64,000 nucleotides of DNA from Ignavibacteriota bacterium (GTDB taxonomy: Bacteria > Bacteroidota > Ignavibacteria > Kapaibacteriales > UBA2268): NCBI GenBank assembly GCA_019637995.1, contig JAHBUQ010000001.1:1229589-1293588 (forward strand). Reading direction: 5' to 3'. Each line of letters starts with the position of its first letter. The stretch's first letter is position 1. The position numbers and the translations under genes are program-made. This document shows positions 29,150 through 39,155 of this stretch, one piece after another. The notes under the pieces were generated by a model. The model saw nothing but the letters and a program-made list of their open reading frames with translations. It was not told the origin of the DNA and searched no databases.

Positions 29150-30637
29150 TTAAATCAATTTCTCAAGTTTTGCATGATAAGACAAAAATTCTTCGCAAAT
29201 ACTTGGAAAATCTTTTTTAAATTCATCATATTTAGTAGAATCAATTTTTATTGACTCTACAAGACACTTGAGAGATTTCTTGATATTATCTCTTTTGAGG
29301 TAAATCTTGGAAAGCAAATACCAGGCATCAGAATGTGAATATGATGAATCTAAGATTTTATTTAAATAAATTTCCGAATTTGCATAATCCTTTAATTCGT
29401 AATAAATATAGGCTACGTCATAAAGACTATGTTCGTCGTGGGGTGAAAGCTCAAGGGCTTGAATGTAAACACTTAATGAATCATAAATCCTGCCCATATT
29501 ATAAAGTAAATCTGCTTTTGCCTGCAAAATATATTTAGAATTTGGTGTATATTTTAAGGCAAAATTGTAATCCTCAAGAGCTTTTTCGTAATTATCCAGA
29601 AAATCATAACAAAAACCCCTTGAATAATATGCCTGATAATATGACGGATCAAGTTCCAAAACTTTAGAATAAGATTCAATTGCACTTAAATACTGTTTAT
29701 TATCTGTATATGTAGAACCAAGATTATAAATAGTATCTATGTCGTTGGGTGAATAATTTAATATTTCCGTATAAGCTTCAATCGCCTCAATCAAACGTCC
29801 TTCGACTGTGTACATAGTACCAAGATTAAAAAGTGCAGCAAGGAAATCATTTTTCAAAGCAAGACAATTCAAGTAACAGTCCATAGCTCTGTAGCTTGCA
29901 CCTTTATTGCCAAACATTACACCAAGGTTGTACCAAATCAGATGATCCATTGGCTTTAAATCCAAAGCTTTAATATAATAATGTTCAGCTTCAGAATAAT
30001 TTTCAAGTGATTGATAGCAATTAGCCAGTTCCTGCCAGATTTCATCAGGATTAAATGAAATATTATCTAAATATTTTAAAATATCAAGCGCTTCCCTGAA
30101 GCGACCTAAAGATTGCAAAAGTAACGACTTCCTAAAAAGTGCTTCTTCATTTCCCGGTTCTGTTGATAAAATATTATTCAGTAAATCCAAGCCTATTTTT
30201 GCATTACCGGTACGTTCAAGCACTAATGCCTTAGTCAATAACACCTCATTATCAGCAGGAGCTAATCTCTCAGCTTCATTAATACTTCTTAGAGCTTGCC
30301 CCGGGCTATTTAACTGGTAAAATATTACTGCCTTCTTATGGTGAGCTTCATAAGAATCAGGTAAATAATCTGTCCATATATTGCAGAACTCAAGAGCGTC
30401 CTTATACTTTTCAGTCGAAACACAGTAATCAACAAGAGTCTCGATAATATCAACTCCGGGCCATTCTCTCTTGCTCTTCGCAGGATTCCGGATAATTTTT
30501 TGATAATATTTTATCTTATCCTCTATATTGCGAAAGCCATCATTGTCATCATCTATAGAGTCGTTATATTCTAACCAATCCACTTTTTTAAATTTTGTAA
30601 TAAAACATAATACAAAGATTAAAAATATTTCTGACAT
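29150..30637 (-). CDS. Tetratricopeptide-repeat protein
   Basis: A 495-residue protein made almost wholly of TPR units: about a dozen 34-residue helix pairs from about residue 65 to 480, for example LWYNLGVMFGNKG-type W-N-LG, Y-A-LxLxP and DIDTIYNLGSTY. The segment ahead of the first repeat is acidic (NDSIDDDNDGFRN), and the first 15 residues are hydrophobic but too short for a certain signal peptide. TPRs mediate protein-protein contacts; the partner is unknown. The start is uncertain because there is only a weak GGAAA before the ATG. It converges on the gene ending at 28948. Confidence 0.85.
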   Translation of the reverse strand: MSEIFLIFVLCFITKFKKVDWLEYNDSIDDDNDGFRNIEDKIKYYQKIIRNPAKSKREWPGVDIIETLVDYCVSTEKYKDALEFCNIWTDYLPDSYEAHHKKAVIFYQLNSPGQALRSINEAERLAPADNEVLLTKALVLERTGNAKIGLDLLNNILSTEPGNEEALFRKSLLLQSLGRFREALDILKYLDNISFNPDEIWQELANCYQSLENYSEAEHYYIKALDLKPMDHLIWYNLGVMFGNKGASYRAMDCYLNCLALKNDFLAALFNLGTMYTVEGRLIEAIEAYTEILNYSPNDIDTIYNLGSTYTDNKQYLSAIESYSKVLELDPSYYQAYYSRGFCYDFLDNYEKALEDYNFALKYTPNSKYILQAKADLLYNMGRIYDSLSVYIQALELSPHDEHSLYDVAYIYYELKDYANSEIYLNKILDSSYSHSDAWYLLSKIYLKRDNIKKSLKCLVESIKIDSTKYDEFKKDFPSICEEFLSYHAKLEKLI

Positions 30638-30754
30638 TTTCCAAATATTTTCAAAAAAATATCTGTATTTTTGTAAATATTTATTTTGTTAATAATTTTT
30701 TTAATGAAATTAGCTATAAAAAATAGTCCTATTATACTAACTAAGAAGAAAAAA

Positions 30755-31852
30755 ATGGTAAAATTTCTTGATTTGAAAAAGCAGTACTTCTCAATAAAAG
30801 GAGAAATCAATAACGCAATCAATTCCGTAATCAACGATACAGCTTTCGTCGCAGGAAAATACGGCAAACAATTCGAAGAAGCATTCTCAGATTTTATTGG
30901 ATCTAAGCATTGCATAGCTGTAGGCAATGGAACTGACGCCCTTGAGATTGCCTTGGAATCGCTCAATCTACCTGCTGACAGTGAAGTAATTGTACCGGCT
31001 AACTCATTTATAGCTTCTTCTGAAGCTGTTACAAGAGCCGGTCTTAAGGTAAGGTTTTGCGACCATAATCAATATTACACTATGGATATTGATGACCTGC
31101 AAAAACAGATTAATCAGAATTCATCAGCTATAATGCCTGTTCATCTATATGGACAACCTGCTATGATGGATGAAATAATAGCTATAGCAAAAAAACACAA
31201 TCTGAAAATAATCGAAGACTGCGCGCAGGCTCATGGTGCTGAATACAAAGGTAAAAAAGTTGGTACTTTCGGAGATGTGGCTTGCTTTAGTTTTTATCCC
31301 GGGAAAAATCTCGGTGCTTATGGTGATGCAGGAGCTATTGTAACAAATAGTGATGAAATTGCAGAAAAATGCAGATTGATAAGCAATCACGGATCGAAGG
31401 TAAAATATCTTCATGAGTTTGAAGGGAGAAATTCAAGAATTGACGGCATTAATGCTGCAATTCTATATGTAAAGCTTAATCATTTGCCCAAATGGAATAT
31501 GATTCGCAATACAGCTGCAAATTATTATATTGCTTCTATGAGGGATTTCAATGGTATTGTTCTGCCGGAAATTATGCCCGATGTATTTCATGTATTTCAT
31601 CTTTTTGTCATCAGGCATCCTGAAAGAAATAAGCTTGCTGAACATTTAAAAAACTCAGGAATTGAGTCGGGAATTCATTATCCTGTAAGTCTCCCAAGAC
31701 TTGATGCTTATAGTTATCTTAATCAATATACAAATCATATGAATGCGGTCAAATTCGATTCTCAATTGTTAAGTCTTCCTATGGGGGACCATCTTACAAA
31801 TGCTGAATGTGATTTAGTGGTGGATTCGATAAAAGAGTTTTTAGTTAAATAA
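30755..31852 (+). CDS. DegT/DnrJ/EryC1/StrS family sugar aminotransferase
   Basis: A 365-residue PLP enzyme that aminates a nucleotide-linked keto sugar for surface polysaccharide. Seen: [10 protein letters not shown] at the N-terminus, [11 protein letters not shown] (58-68), [41 protein letters not shown] (153-164) and the PLP lysine K184 in [17 protein letters not shown]. The sugar is not determined; the family includes FdtB/QdtB (dTDP-3-keto-fucose/quinovose). Start chosen at 30755, where the family begins and an AAGAAG stretch lies upstream; the longer frame from 30686 adds a basic, non-conserved leader. A terminator follows. Confidence 0.9.
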   Translation: MVKFLDLKKQYFSIKGEINNAINSVINDTAFVAGKYGKQFEEAFSDFIGSKHCIAVGNGTDALEIALESLNLPADSEVIVPANSFIASSEAVTRAGLKVRFCDHNQYYTMDIDDLQKQINQNSSAIMPVHLYGQPAMMDEIIAIAKKHNLKIIEDCAQAHGAEYKGKKVGTFGDVACFSFYPGKNLGAYGDAGAIVTNSDEIAEKCRLISNHGSKVKYLHEFEGRNSRIDGINAAILYVKLNHLPKWNMIRNTAANYYIASMRDFNGIVLPEIMPDVFHVFHLFVIRHPERNKLAEHLKNSGIESGIHYPVSLPRLDAYSYLNQYTNHMNAVKFDSQLLSLPMGDHLTNAECDLVVDSIKEFLVK

Positions 31853-31865
31853 CTTAACAACTAAT

Positions 31866-31912
31866 GGGCTGCCTCAATTTTTTGCAATTAGAAGGCAGCC
31901 CTAAAATTTGTA
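31866..31912. terminator. Bidirectional intrinsic terminator
   Basis: A 9-bp GC-rich stem (31866-31874 GGGCTGCCT, 31893-31901) between convergent genes, with T-rich sequence after it on the plus strand. Confidence 0.8.
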
Positions 31913-31915
31913 TTT

Positions 31916-32530
31916 TTAATTGCTATACTTAACTGAGCAACCGTAAGGCTGCGAAGTTGGGGTTGATACTTCCTTACCTAAAAGGAGTTCATCAAGAGCC
32001 GCCTTCACAAAATTCTTTGAATTTGGAATATCAGCTTTGTCTGTTGATTTTTTATCATCAATGCCACCCTGATAAACAAGTTTTCCATCCGGATTTATTA
32101 TGTACATGTGAGGAGTAGTTCTTGCATCATAGAGCTTTCCAACTATGCCGATTTCATCAATCAGATAAGCTGTCATAGCTGATTTGCTGTCTTTGATACG
32201 TTTTTTGATTTCATCGTTATCGAAATGTCCCTGCTTTCCGGGTGCTGATGAGCAAATCGCAAGCCAGACTATGCCTTTTTCAATATACTCTCTTTGAAGA
32301 TTCTGCATATTCTCACCACTGTAATGCTTAACTACAAAAGGACAATCGAAATTAATCCATTCAAGAACTACATACTTACCCTTAAAATCGTCCAAATTGT
32401 GCATCTTGCCATCAACATCACGTAATGAAAAACCAGGGGCGGATTTGCCAATTGCAGCGACATCCTGTGCAATTACACCGGCAGTCATTATAAGCACTGC
32501 TAATACCGATACAAAAAAATATTTCACCAT
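31916..32530 (-). CDS. Secreted redoxin-family (thioredoxin-like) protein with a single active-site cysteine
   Basis: A 204-residue exported thioredoxin-fold protein. Signal peptide MVKYFFVSVLAVLIMTAGVIAQ, then APGFSLRDVDGKMHNLDDFKGKYVVLEW, the redox site FDCPFVVKHY (one cysteine where TlpA proteins have CxxC), the cis-proline region RTTPHMYIINPDG, and a conserved tail QPYGCSVKY with a second cysteine. This single-cysteine, C-terminal-cysteine layout marks a peroxiredoxin-like secreted subfamily. GAGG lies before the ATG at 32530; the longer frame overlaps the neighbour and adds 14 residues. It follows the DsbD-alpha-like gene by 28 bases in the same direction, so they probably work together on periplasmic thiols. 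Confidence 0.85.
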   Translation of the reverse strand: MVKYFFVSVLAVLIMTAGVIAQDVAAIGKSAPGFSLRDVDGKMHNLDDFKGKYVVLEWINFDCPFVVKHYSGENMQNLQREYIEKGIVWLAICSSAPGKQGHFDNDEIKKRIKDSKSAMTAYLIDEIGIVGKLYDARTTPHMYIINPDGKLVYQGGIDDKKSTDKADIPNSKNFVKAALDELLLGKEVSTPTSQPYGCSVKYSN

Positions 32531-32558
32531 ATCAAGCCTCATACTAAATATAAAAAAA

Positions 32559-33392
32559 TTACTCAATTTCAAAATTTAATTCAAAAGCATCTTTATTCTT
32601 TGCTTTAGAATTTTTGTTTATAATGATTCCAAAAATTTTCTCAGGATTTCCCTCTCTGTACTTGTCATATTTCAATTTTACTTCATATTTCGGATGCTTT
32701 ATTAAATATTCCTGATCAGCTCCATTATCTAAAAATCCTGAATCATAAGGATAAAAAACCGGTATCTCAAGTGGTGAAATATCATCAGGAATTATAAAAC
32801 TGATAGTAAGTCCATCATCAGACTTTTCTGTTATATTCCCTTTAGTTGCTATATTTTTTAGAGCTCTTTTAGATTCAGAATCTGCAAACAAGGGTAATGC
32901 TGAAGTATTTAGAACAGCGATATCACCAACCGGCAAACTAAATGTAATCCTTCTTGAGCCCGGAATACATTCTTCCTTACAAACAAGCCAAGAAATTTTT
33001 ATTTGAATTGTAAGTACTGAATCCTTGAAATCTTTTCCGACTGTAATAGGAATTTCAAGCAAATGCCTATTCTTATAACCATAATTAGCCATTCCTGCAA
33101 AAGGAATTTTATCGGGAACTTCCCAAATAATTTCACCCGAACTAATATATTTCGGCAAAACTGCATCAATCACAGTTGGCAGTCCTGCATCACCCGGGTT
33201 AACCCAATAAGTGTGCCAATCGCTGTCAGGCACTATAATAATTCCTAATCTGAAAGTCATTCCCGGCTTTACTGACAAAAAGTCTGAGATAACTTCAGTT
33301 TTGACAAGTTTATTGCCATCATTATCGGTAGCAAAAGTCTGACTTGAAAAAATTGACAATATAAATATATATAAGATTATATATTTCTGCAT
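32559..33392 (-). CDS. Stand-alone DsbD/ScsB N-terminal (alpha) domain protein
   Basis: A 277-residue secreted protein. Signal peptide (YIILYIFILSIFSSQTFA), then the DsbD-alpha/ScsB signature: DSDWHTYWVNPGDAGLPT, GEIIWEVPDKIPFAGMANYGY and SWLVCKEECIPGS, in which the two cysteines form the reducible pair. In DsbD or ScsB this domain is fused to an eight-TM electron carrier; here no TM segment follows and the protein ends after a beta-sandwich. It would depend on a separate membrane reductase (CcdA-like) encoded elsewhere, or hand electrons to the adjacent redoxin. Confidence 0.82.
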   Translation of the reverse strand: MQKYIILYIFILSIFSSQTFATDNDGNKLVKTEVISDFLSVKPGMTFRLGIIIVPDSDWHTYWVNPGDAGLPTVIDAVLPKYISSGEIIWEVPDKIPFAGMANYGYKNRHLLEIPITVGKDFKDSVLTIQIKISWLVCKEECIPGSRRITFSLPVGDIAVLNTSALPLFADSESKRALKNIATKGNITEKSDDGLTISFIIPDDISPLEIPVFYPYDSGFLDNGADQEYLIKHPKYEVKLKYDKYREGNPEKIFGIIINKNSKAKNKDAFELNFEIE

Positions 33393-33473
33393 TAATAATC
33401 TTTATTTAATAATTAATAGTTATCTTATAATTACGTTCATAAATAAATGATATTTTGTAAAAGCGGAAATAGT

Positions 33474-35372
33474 ATGAAGAACTTAACATATTTTAATATC
33501 TTAAATGAAAGAATACAACAACTTAAAAAGAAAAAGTATAAGGATAGGTTTTCTGTACCGGGGCTTTGGCTTGAAAAGGAAGCAGTAGAAATAGAAATCA
33601 AACCATTTGATTTTTTCTCAAATAGAATTGAACGTATTAAAGACCTTTCAGCTGAAAAAGTCAGCCACAAGGAACCCAATGTGTATAACATGTTAGTCAG
33701 ACTAACAGCTGCTTACGATCACAACAGCGATGGTAATCTTGAATTTAATTCAGGTAGAATCAGAAAGACAGGTACTTTTCTCAAAGCAATAGCACTGCTT
33801 CCATATATACACAGTTTGGGTGTAAATACTATTTACCTCCTCCCTGTTACAGCGATTGGTGAAGATGCAAAAAAGGGAAATCTCGGCTCTCCTTATGCTA
33901 TACGAAACCCTTATAAACCTGATGAAAATTTGTCTGAACCAATGCTTGAACTTGATGTTGAAACAGAATTTAAAGCATTCTCGGAAGCTGTACATTTATT
34001 AGGTATGAAACTGGTTTGCGAATTTGTATTTAGAACTGCCAGTATTGACAGCGACTTGTCACTTGAGCATCCGGAGTGGTTTTACTGGATTAATTCTAAA
34101 ACAAAAAATCGTGAAGCAGGCGAAAGTCAGGAATCAAGATATGGCTCTCCTATTTTTCTCAAAAGAGAACTTGATTTAATTAAACAAAAAGTTGAAGATG
34201 GAGACTTCGAAAATTTACCTGCTCCACACGAGCAGTTCAAAAAAATGTTTACTGAAGTTCCAAAAAAAGTTGCAAGAGTAGAAGGCAAAATCAGAGGGCT
34301 GCTTGCCGACAAAAAAACCGAAGTTCGTATTCCCGGAGCATTTGCTGACTGGCCTCCTGACGATAATCAACCTGCTTGGACTGATGTGACTTTTTTGAGA
34401 ATGTATGACAGCAGTAAATTCAATTATATTGCTTACAATACTATCAGAATGTATGACAAAAATCTTGCAAAACCTGAGCTTAAAATTATTGAATTGTGGG
34501 AATACATCTCCGATATCATACCGCATTACATTGATAATTATGATATTGATGGCGTGATGATTGATATGGGACACGCTCTGCCATCTGACTTAAGACGAGA
34601 AATAGTAAACCGTGCTATCAGAAAAAGAAACGATTTTTTCTTCTGGGAAGAAAATTTCAGTTTGAGTGTTAAATCAGTTTTAGACGGCTACTCAGCTGTA
34701 TTAGGATATCTGCCTTTTGATGCTCACAAGCCTGATAAATTAAGAAGCCTGATTGAAAGATTTGATAAGAAAGATATTCCTGTTAATTTCTTTGCAACTT
34801 CTGAAACTCACAATACACCGCGCTCTTTTTACAGAGTCACAAATCCTGATTATCTAAAGGCGATTTATGCATTCAACCTGTTTCTGCCTGCGATTTCTTA
34901 TATTCATTCAGGTTTTGAACTTGCGGAAAGCAATCCTGTAAACACAGGTCTTGATTTTACAACTGAAGAGATTGAAAGATTTACTACTGATAAACTTGGT
35001 CTTTTTTCATCAGTTGCATTGAATTGGAATAACGAACAAAATATTGTCGGGTTCATTCAAAGATTAAGACTTTTAAAAAATGAAATCCTATTTGAAGCTG
35101 ATGATATAAATACTTGCGAAATTCACTCGGTTATGGTAGACATTCCTGAAATTATCGGATTTATTAGACGAGAAAAATCAATCCGGAGAGAAATTCTTTT
35201 CATATCAAATTTTAGTGAAAAAGCAATTGATGAATGTTTTATTGATGTTTATGCCGGCATTTCTTGTTTGCGAAATTCTGTTTCAGGTGATATAATCATG
35301 ACTGAAAACGGGAAATTTAATATAAGTTTCATGCCTTACGAATTTTACATATTTGAATTTATGATGATATAA
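33474..35372 (+). CDS. GH13 maltosyltransferase-like enzyme (Thermotoga MTase type)
   Basis: A 632-residue alpha-amylase-superfamily protein. The (beta/alpha)8 landmarks are GVNTIYLLPVTAIGEDAKKG, GSPYAIRNPY, LVCEFVFRTASIDSDLSLEHP and QPAWTDVTFLRMYD; the nucleophile D364 lies in DGVMIDMGHALP, the acid/base is E392 or E393 in FFFWEENF, and the third-acid loop is TSETHNTPR. This pattern, with WEYISDIIPHY before the nucleophile, matches the Thermotoga maltosyltransferase, which moves maltosyl units between maltodextrins, rather than classic amylases; the assignment rests on my recall of that sequence. No signal peptide, so probably cytoplasmic. Start at 33474 because the longer frame lacks a ribosome-binding site. 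No other glycogen gene is adjacent. Confidence 0.75.
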   Translation: MKNLTYFNILNERIQQLKKKKYKDRFSVPGLWLEKEAVEIEIKPFDFFSNRIERIKDLSAEKVSHKEPNVYNMLVRLTAAYDHNSDGNLEFNSGRIRKTGTFLKAIALLPYIHSLGVNTIYLLPVTAIGEDAKKGNLGSPYAIRNPYKPDENLSEPMLELDVETEFKAFSEAVHLLGMKLVCEFVFRTASIDSDLSLEHPEWFYWINSKTKNREAGESQESRYGSPIFLKRELDLIKQKVEDGDFENLPAPHEQFKKMFTEVPKKVARVEGKIRGLLADKKTEVRIPGAFADWPPDDNQPAWTDVTFLRMYDSSKFNYIAYNTIRMYDKNLAKPELKIIELWEYISDIIPHYIDNYDIDGVMIDMGHALPSDLRREIVNRAIRKRNDFFFWEENFSLSVKSVLDGYSAVLGYLPFDAHKPDKLRSLIERFDKKDIPVNFFATSETHNTPRSFYRVTNPDYLKAIYAFNLFLPAISYIHSGFELAESNPVNTGLDFTTEEIERFTTDKLGLFSSVALNWNNEQNIVGFIQRLRLLKNEILFEADDINTCEIHSVMVDIPEIIGFIRREKSIRREILFISNFSEKAIDECFIDVYAGISCLRNSVSGDIIMTENGKFNISFMPYEFYIFEFMMI

Positions 35373-35547
35373 TTTTATTATTAGAATTCAAAAATGAATA
35401 TTGCTGAGAAAACCAATAGTTTTCTTATAATTTTTAACTAAGAAAATTTGCAATTGACTTAATATTAAAATCAAAATAATATTATATCTGATTGCAACTT
35501 TGTAATGTTTTCACTTTAATCATATTAAAGTATTCCAAATATTGAAT

Positions 35548-36624
35548 TTACAGGTATTTGTGAATATTTTTTCTCCGCATAAAATCTACAATTTCCTGTA
35601 CATTTTCTGATTGCCCTCGTTTACAAATCAGCAGAGCTTCATCAGAGTCAATTACAATTACATCATCCATTCCCACTACTCCAATTAATTTTCCATCAGA
35701 AACAAGAAAAGAATTCTTATTGTGAATTGAAACAATATCTCCCATAATTACATTGTTATGAGCATCCTTCATTTGCAATCTAAATAGTTCATCCCAGTTT
35801 CCAAGATCGCTCCAGGTGAATGAAGCCCTGATACAATATACGTTATCAGCTTTTTCCAATATACCGTAGTCAAGCGACAAGCTGTTAATTTGTTTGTACA
35901 TATAACGCAATTCTTCGATATACTCTTCTTTTCCAAAAAATTTATCTAAACTTTTAAATTTTGAATTATATTCTGGAAGGAATTTTTCAAAAGCATTTTG
36001 AATTACTTTGACTTTCCAGATAAAAATACCACTATTCCACATAAAATCACCTGACTCTATGAAACGTTCAGCAGTTCCTGCATCAGGCTTCTCAGCAAAA
36101 GTCATACAATAGCTCAAGTTTGAACCCGGATGGTCAGGATTATCAATCTGAATATAACCGAACTGAGTTTCAGGTCTTGTTGGTTCGATGCCAATGGTTA
36201 AGATAGAATCATTATCAGTAGCATACTCGAATGCTGTGTCCAAACTATTGTAAAACTCCCCAAGATTTGAAATAATATGGTCTGAAGGAAAAACAGCCAT
36301 CAATGTATCTTCGTCATAACCTTTTTGGAGGAGATAATTTATAGATAATGCAGTACATGGAGCAGTATGTCTTCCAAATGGTTCAAAAATCAAATTTTCT
36401 TCAGGTATTCCGGGTAACTGCTTGATAGCAAGCAATCGGTGAGAATAATTGAGAACAATAAAAATATTCTCTCTTCCGAAGTAGCTGAGTAATCGGTTAT
36501 AAGTATTTTGAAGCAAGGTTCCTTCACCAATCATGTGAGTGAACTGCTTAGGTTTATTTTCAGTACTCTTGGGCCAAAATTTTGAACCAAGTCCACCTGC
36601 CATTATCAATGCAACTTTTTTCAT
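35548..36624 (-). CDS. manC: Mannose-1-phosphate guanylyltransferase
   Basis: A 358-residue nucleotidyltransferase making GDP-mannose from GTP and mannose 1-phosphate for surface polysaccharide. Seen: the N-terminal activator loop IMAGGLGSKFWPKSTENKPKQF (split here: AGGLGSKFWP, then PKQF), FEPFGRHTAPCTALS, AVFPSDHII (metal site), QFGYIQ, FAEKPDAGTAERF and FMWNSGIFIWK, then the left-handed beta-helix-like C-terminal SFTWSDLGNWDEL. It lacks the fused phosphomannose isomerase domain of longer ManC proteins. AGGAAG precedes the ATG. Alone on the minus strand, divergent from the lipoprotein locus. Confidence 0.93.
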   Translation of the reverse strand: MKKVALIMAGGLGSKFWPKSTENKPKQFTHMIGEGTLLQNTYNRLLSYFGRENIFIVLNYSHRLLAIKQLPGIPEENLIFEPFGRHTAPCTALSINYLLQKGYDEDTLMAVFPSDHIISNLGEFYNSLDTAFEYATDNDSILTIGIEPTRPETQFGYIQIDNPDHPGSNLSYCMTFAEKPDAGTAERFIESGDFMWNSGIFIWKVKVIQNAFEKFLPEYNSKFKSLDKFFGKEEYIEELRYMYKQINSLSLDYGILEKADNVYCIRASFTWSDLGNWDELFRLQMKDAHNNVIMGDIVSIHNKNSFLVSDGKLIGVVGMDDVIVIDSDEALLICKRGQSENVQEIVDFMRRKNIHKYL

Positions 36625-36844
36625 ATTAATTTCGCTTCCTGATTCTATTCAGGTATTATGAATAAACTCTTTTCAAAATTAATCATTTTTATTGAAATAT
36701 AAAAGAAAAATTGTATAAAATATGTAGATAAAAATAAATATTTCATTTTTTTTTTGAATACTCGTAATTTTATTATTTTTATTTGGAATCAGAAAGAAAA
36801 TGTATTATGTTGCAATTGTTTTTGAAACAATTTGGACTTATGTT

Positions 36845-37258
36845 ATGGAAAATTTAAAAGTTTCTGCCAGGTTCATAATTGCAGGTTTTTTATTGGCATT
36901 CCTGCTTTCTTTCCTGACTCATTGTCCCGAAAGTAATCCATCAGGTCCGATAAACGAAGACCCTGCAGTAGAGACACCCGACATCAAGCAATTCTCGAAT
37001 GATGTAATTGCCGCCTTTGAGAGCCAAAATCCTGATGTTGTTCTCAATTTAATGTACGACGAATACAAAGAATTTCACTCTGAAGGTTTAAAAGCAACAG
37101 CTGAAAAAATGCAAACCTTTGCAGAAGCACTAAAGAATCGCAAAATTATATTTTCAAGTGAACTTTATGCTGAATACGAGGTAACAATTGATGGTGAAGT
37201 ATTTACAATTGCTTATTCCAATTACGGTGATGGTAATTGGATGCTACATAGGTTTTAG
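36845..37258 (+). CDS. Small exported protein, possible lipoprotein
   Basis: A 137-residue protein: N-terminus MENLKVSARF and hydrophobic AGFLLAFLLSFL ending in THC, which resembles a lipobox but has histidine before the cysteine. The mature part (about 110 residues) has DDIKQFSNDVIAAFESQNPDVVL-like helices then strands EVTIDGEVFTIAYSNYGDGNW. An NTF2-like fold is possible from the helix/strand order, but this is inference. Start is ambiguous: the frame extends to an ATG at 36800 with AGAAAG upstream; the later ATG gives a normal signal peptide. First gene of the rightward surface locus; 14 bases before the phospholipase-like gene. Confidence 0.6.
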   Translation: MENLKVSARFIIAGFLLAFLLSFLTHCPESNPSGPINEDPAVETPDIKQFSNDVIAAFESQNPDVVLNLMYDEYKEFHSEGLKATAEKMQTFAEALKNRKIIFSSELYAEYEVTIDGEVFTIAYSNYGDGNWMLHRF

Positions 37259-37272
37259 AGGAGATATGAACC

Positions 37273-39147
37273 ATGAAAATCAGAAATTTATTATTTTTGT
37301 TAGTAGGCTTCTGCTCATATTTCTTTTTGCAGTATGCACTTGTAAGCTATGACCACCTTAAATCTCACAAATCATTCAATCGTCATATTGTTGACAAATT
37401 TGAAAAACATTTTAAATGGGGCACAAATGACGAAAAATTCAAGAACTATCAGTTCATTTTCACTGACAACTCTGCTATCGGATTAGGCGATAAACACAAG
37501 ATTGTTGGACCGGCATTAACAAATTCCGGCTATTTTCACTCAACTGTTGAAAATACTGATGTAGCTATGTTGCCAATCGAATGGATTGAACACGGTGGCT
37601 TTTCTGCAGATGAACCTCAAATTCCTGCTGCCACAAGGCATTTTTATGACCCTGTAAAATTAAGCGGACACCATTATCTGACTAATCGTGGCACGTATTG
37701 GGAAGGGATTTATCCAAATCCGGGGATTGATGCCATTGAATGGGCTTTAGGTGATACAGAAAATGGCAAAGGCAATCCATATAATCTTGATATGGGTAAA
37801 ACTTACATGATATTAGGTCTTATTGAAAAGGATTCGGTAAAAAGGAACTTGTATTTCGCAAAAGCTTACAGGTGTTTAGGCGAAGTACTTCATAACACTG
37901 CTGATATGGGACTCCCCTCACACGTTAGAAATGACAGCCATGCCGCTCCGGTAGGTCTGACTCTTGGAAAGCTTTCCAATTTCGGAAGTCCTGACCCGCA
38001 TGAAGAGCTATTTGGTCCATATCTGGTGGAAAGATTTAAAGATGATAATCCCGACCCAAATTTATCAGCTACATTCAGTAATGCAAGCAAAATCAGAACA
38101 ATTAATACGGCACTTGCTACTTTTACAAACGAAAATTTCTTTACTCATGAAACAATAAACGGCATGCAAAAATTTTCTGATGGTACAAGTAAAACAATAG
38201 AACCATATAATGGTAAAGATGGCAAGTATCCTAAGCCACGACTTGAAAATCTTGATTATGAAAGCTATAACTACAGCTACTCGAAAAAATTTCCAAGTGG
38301 AAGAACTGTTATTTTAGCACGCGACAGATGGTACTTTAGCTATGGTCAGGGTTATCCTCATGTTGATAAAGTTTCAGCTGTATCACAATCATCTGAGCTT
38401 GTACCTAATATTCTACATGCCGGCATTAATGTTATGAGATTATTCTTTCCGCATTTGGAAATTGAAATGAATAATGTGGATGATTTGTCAGATACAGTTA
38501 CCATTGACGTAAAACATATTCAAGATAGTGAATATACTGATGAGATTTGGTATTACGGACCTGTTCGTTTTATGGTCAATGGAAAACTTCATGATTCAAT
38601 TTTAGTAATTAACCATGGTGAGTTCAAAGGAGTATTACCTTTTCAAGTTAAAAACGGTGATAAAATTAAACCGTTCTTAGATTTGCCAGGTTTCATGATT
38701 AATGCTGAAAAAGAAACTATCATAAAGATGAATCCGCTTTGGGGAATCTGGTACATCCGTGAAGTTTTGGATTCATCAAATGACCCTGCTGCACCTGCAA
38801 AAGGGACAGTTTTTACAGGAATCAAGTTTTATAAAGTTCTGTCCAATGGTATGGTTAGAATTACAAATCTTGACGGTTCTCAATTAATGCAATTAAAACT
38901 CGAAAATACAGGTCTGCATTTTTTGATTACCGGAAATTCCTCTACTCAATCATATTATCAAGCAGGAGATCTAAATTCAAATCAAGAAACATGGTCTGCA
39001 TATACTGTCAGCGAATACAGGCAAGGTGATGTTTATTATAACAGGAAGTATAATACAAACGGAAGCCGAAAACCGATTGGCTCGAAAGTCAATCATAATC
39101 TCGACTCTGATGAAATCTTAGATTTTTCTCAATTCTCAGGAAAATGA
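37273..39147 (+). CDS. Secreted zinc-dependent phospholipase C/P1-nuclease-fold protein
   Basis: A 624-residue secreted protein. N-terminal hydrophobic signal (LLFLLVGFCSYFFLQYALV). Residues about 100-260 carry the metal-site pattern of the Zn-PLC/S1-P1 nuclease fold: EWIEHGGFSADEP, ATRHFYDPVKLSGHH, and LGEVLHNTADMGLPSHVRND with H207-x3-D211, then further histidines. The family cleaves phosphodiesters of lipids or nucleic acids in the periplasm or outside. About 350 residues follow in beta-rich domains of unknown function, with no T9SS tail. AGGAG is 10 bases before the ATG. It stops with TGA eight bases before the first tandem lipoprotein. Confidence 0.75.
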   Translation: MKIRNLLFLLVGFCSYFFLQYALVSYDHLKSHKSFNRHIVDKFEKHFKWGTNDEKFKNYQFIFTDNSAIGLGDKHKIVGPALTNSGYFHSTVENTDVAMLPIEWIEHGGFSADEPQIPAATRHFYDPVKLSGHHYLTNRGTYWEGIYPNPGIDAIEWALGDTENGKGNPYNLDMGKTYMILGLIEKDSVKRNLYFAKAYRCLGEVLHNTADMGLPSHVRNDSHAAPVGLTLGKLSNFGSPDPHEELFGPYLVERFKDDNPDPNLSATFSNASKIRTINTALATFTNENFFTHETINGMQKFSDGTSKTIEPYNGKDGKYPKPRLENLDYESYNYSYSKKFPSGRTVILARDRWYFSYGQGYPHVDKVSAVSQSSELVPNILHAGINVMRLFFPHLEIEMNNVDDLSDTVTIDVKHIQDSEYTDEIWYYGPVRFMVNGKLHDSILVINHGEFKGVLPFQVKNGDKIKPFLDLPGFMINAEKETIIKMNPLWGIWYIREVLDSSNDPAAPAKGTVFTGIKFYKVLSNGMVRITNLDGSQLMQLKLENTGLHFLITGNSSTQSYYQAGDLNSNQETWSAYTVSEYRQGDVYYNRKYNTNGSRKPIGSKVNHNLDSDEILDFSQFSGK

Positions 39148-39155
39148 GGTAAAAA

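Noticed and set aside
35373..35547. Possible small gene or RNA between the maltosyltransferase homologue and manC
   Set aside because: Only AT-rich sequence and weak short repeats; no frame with a start signal.
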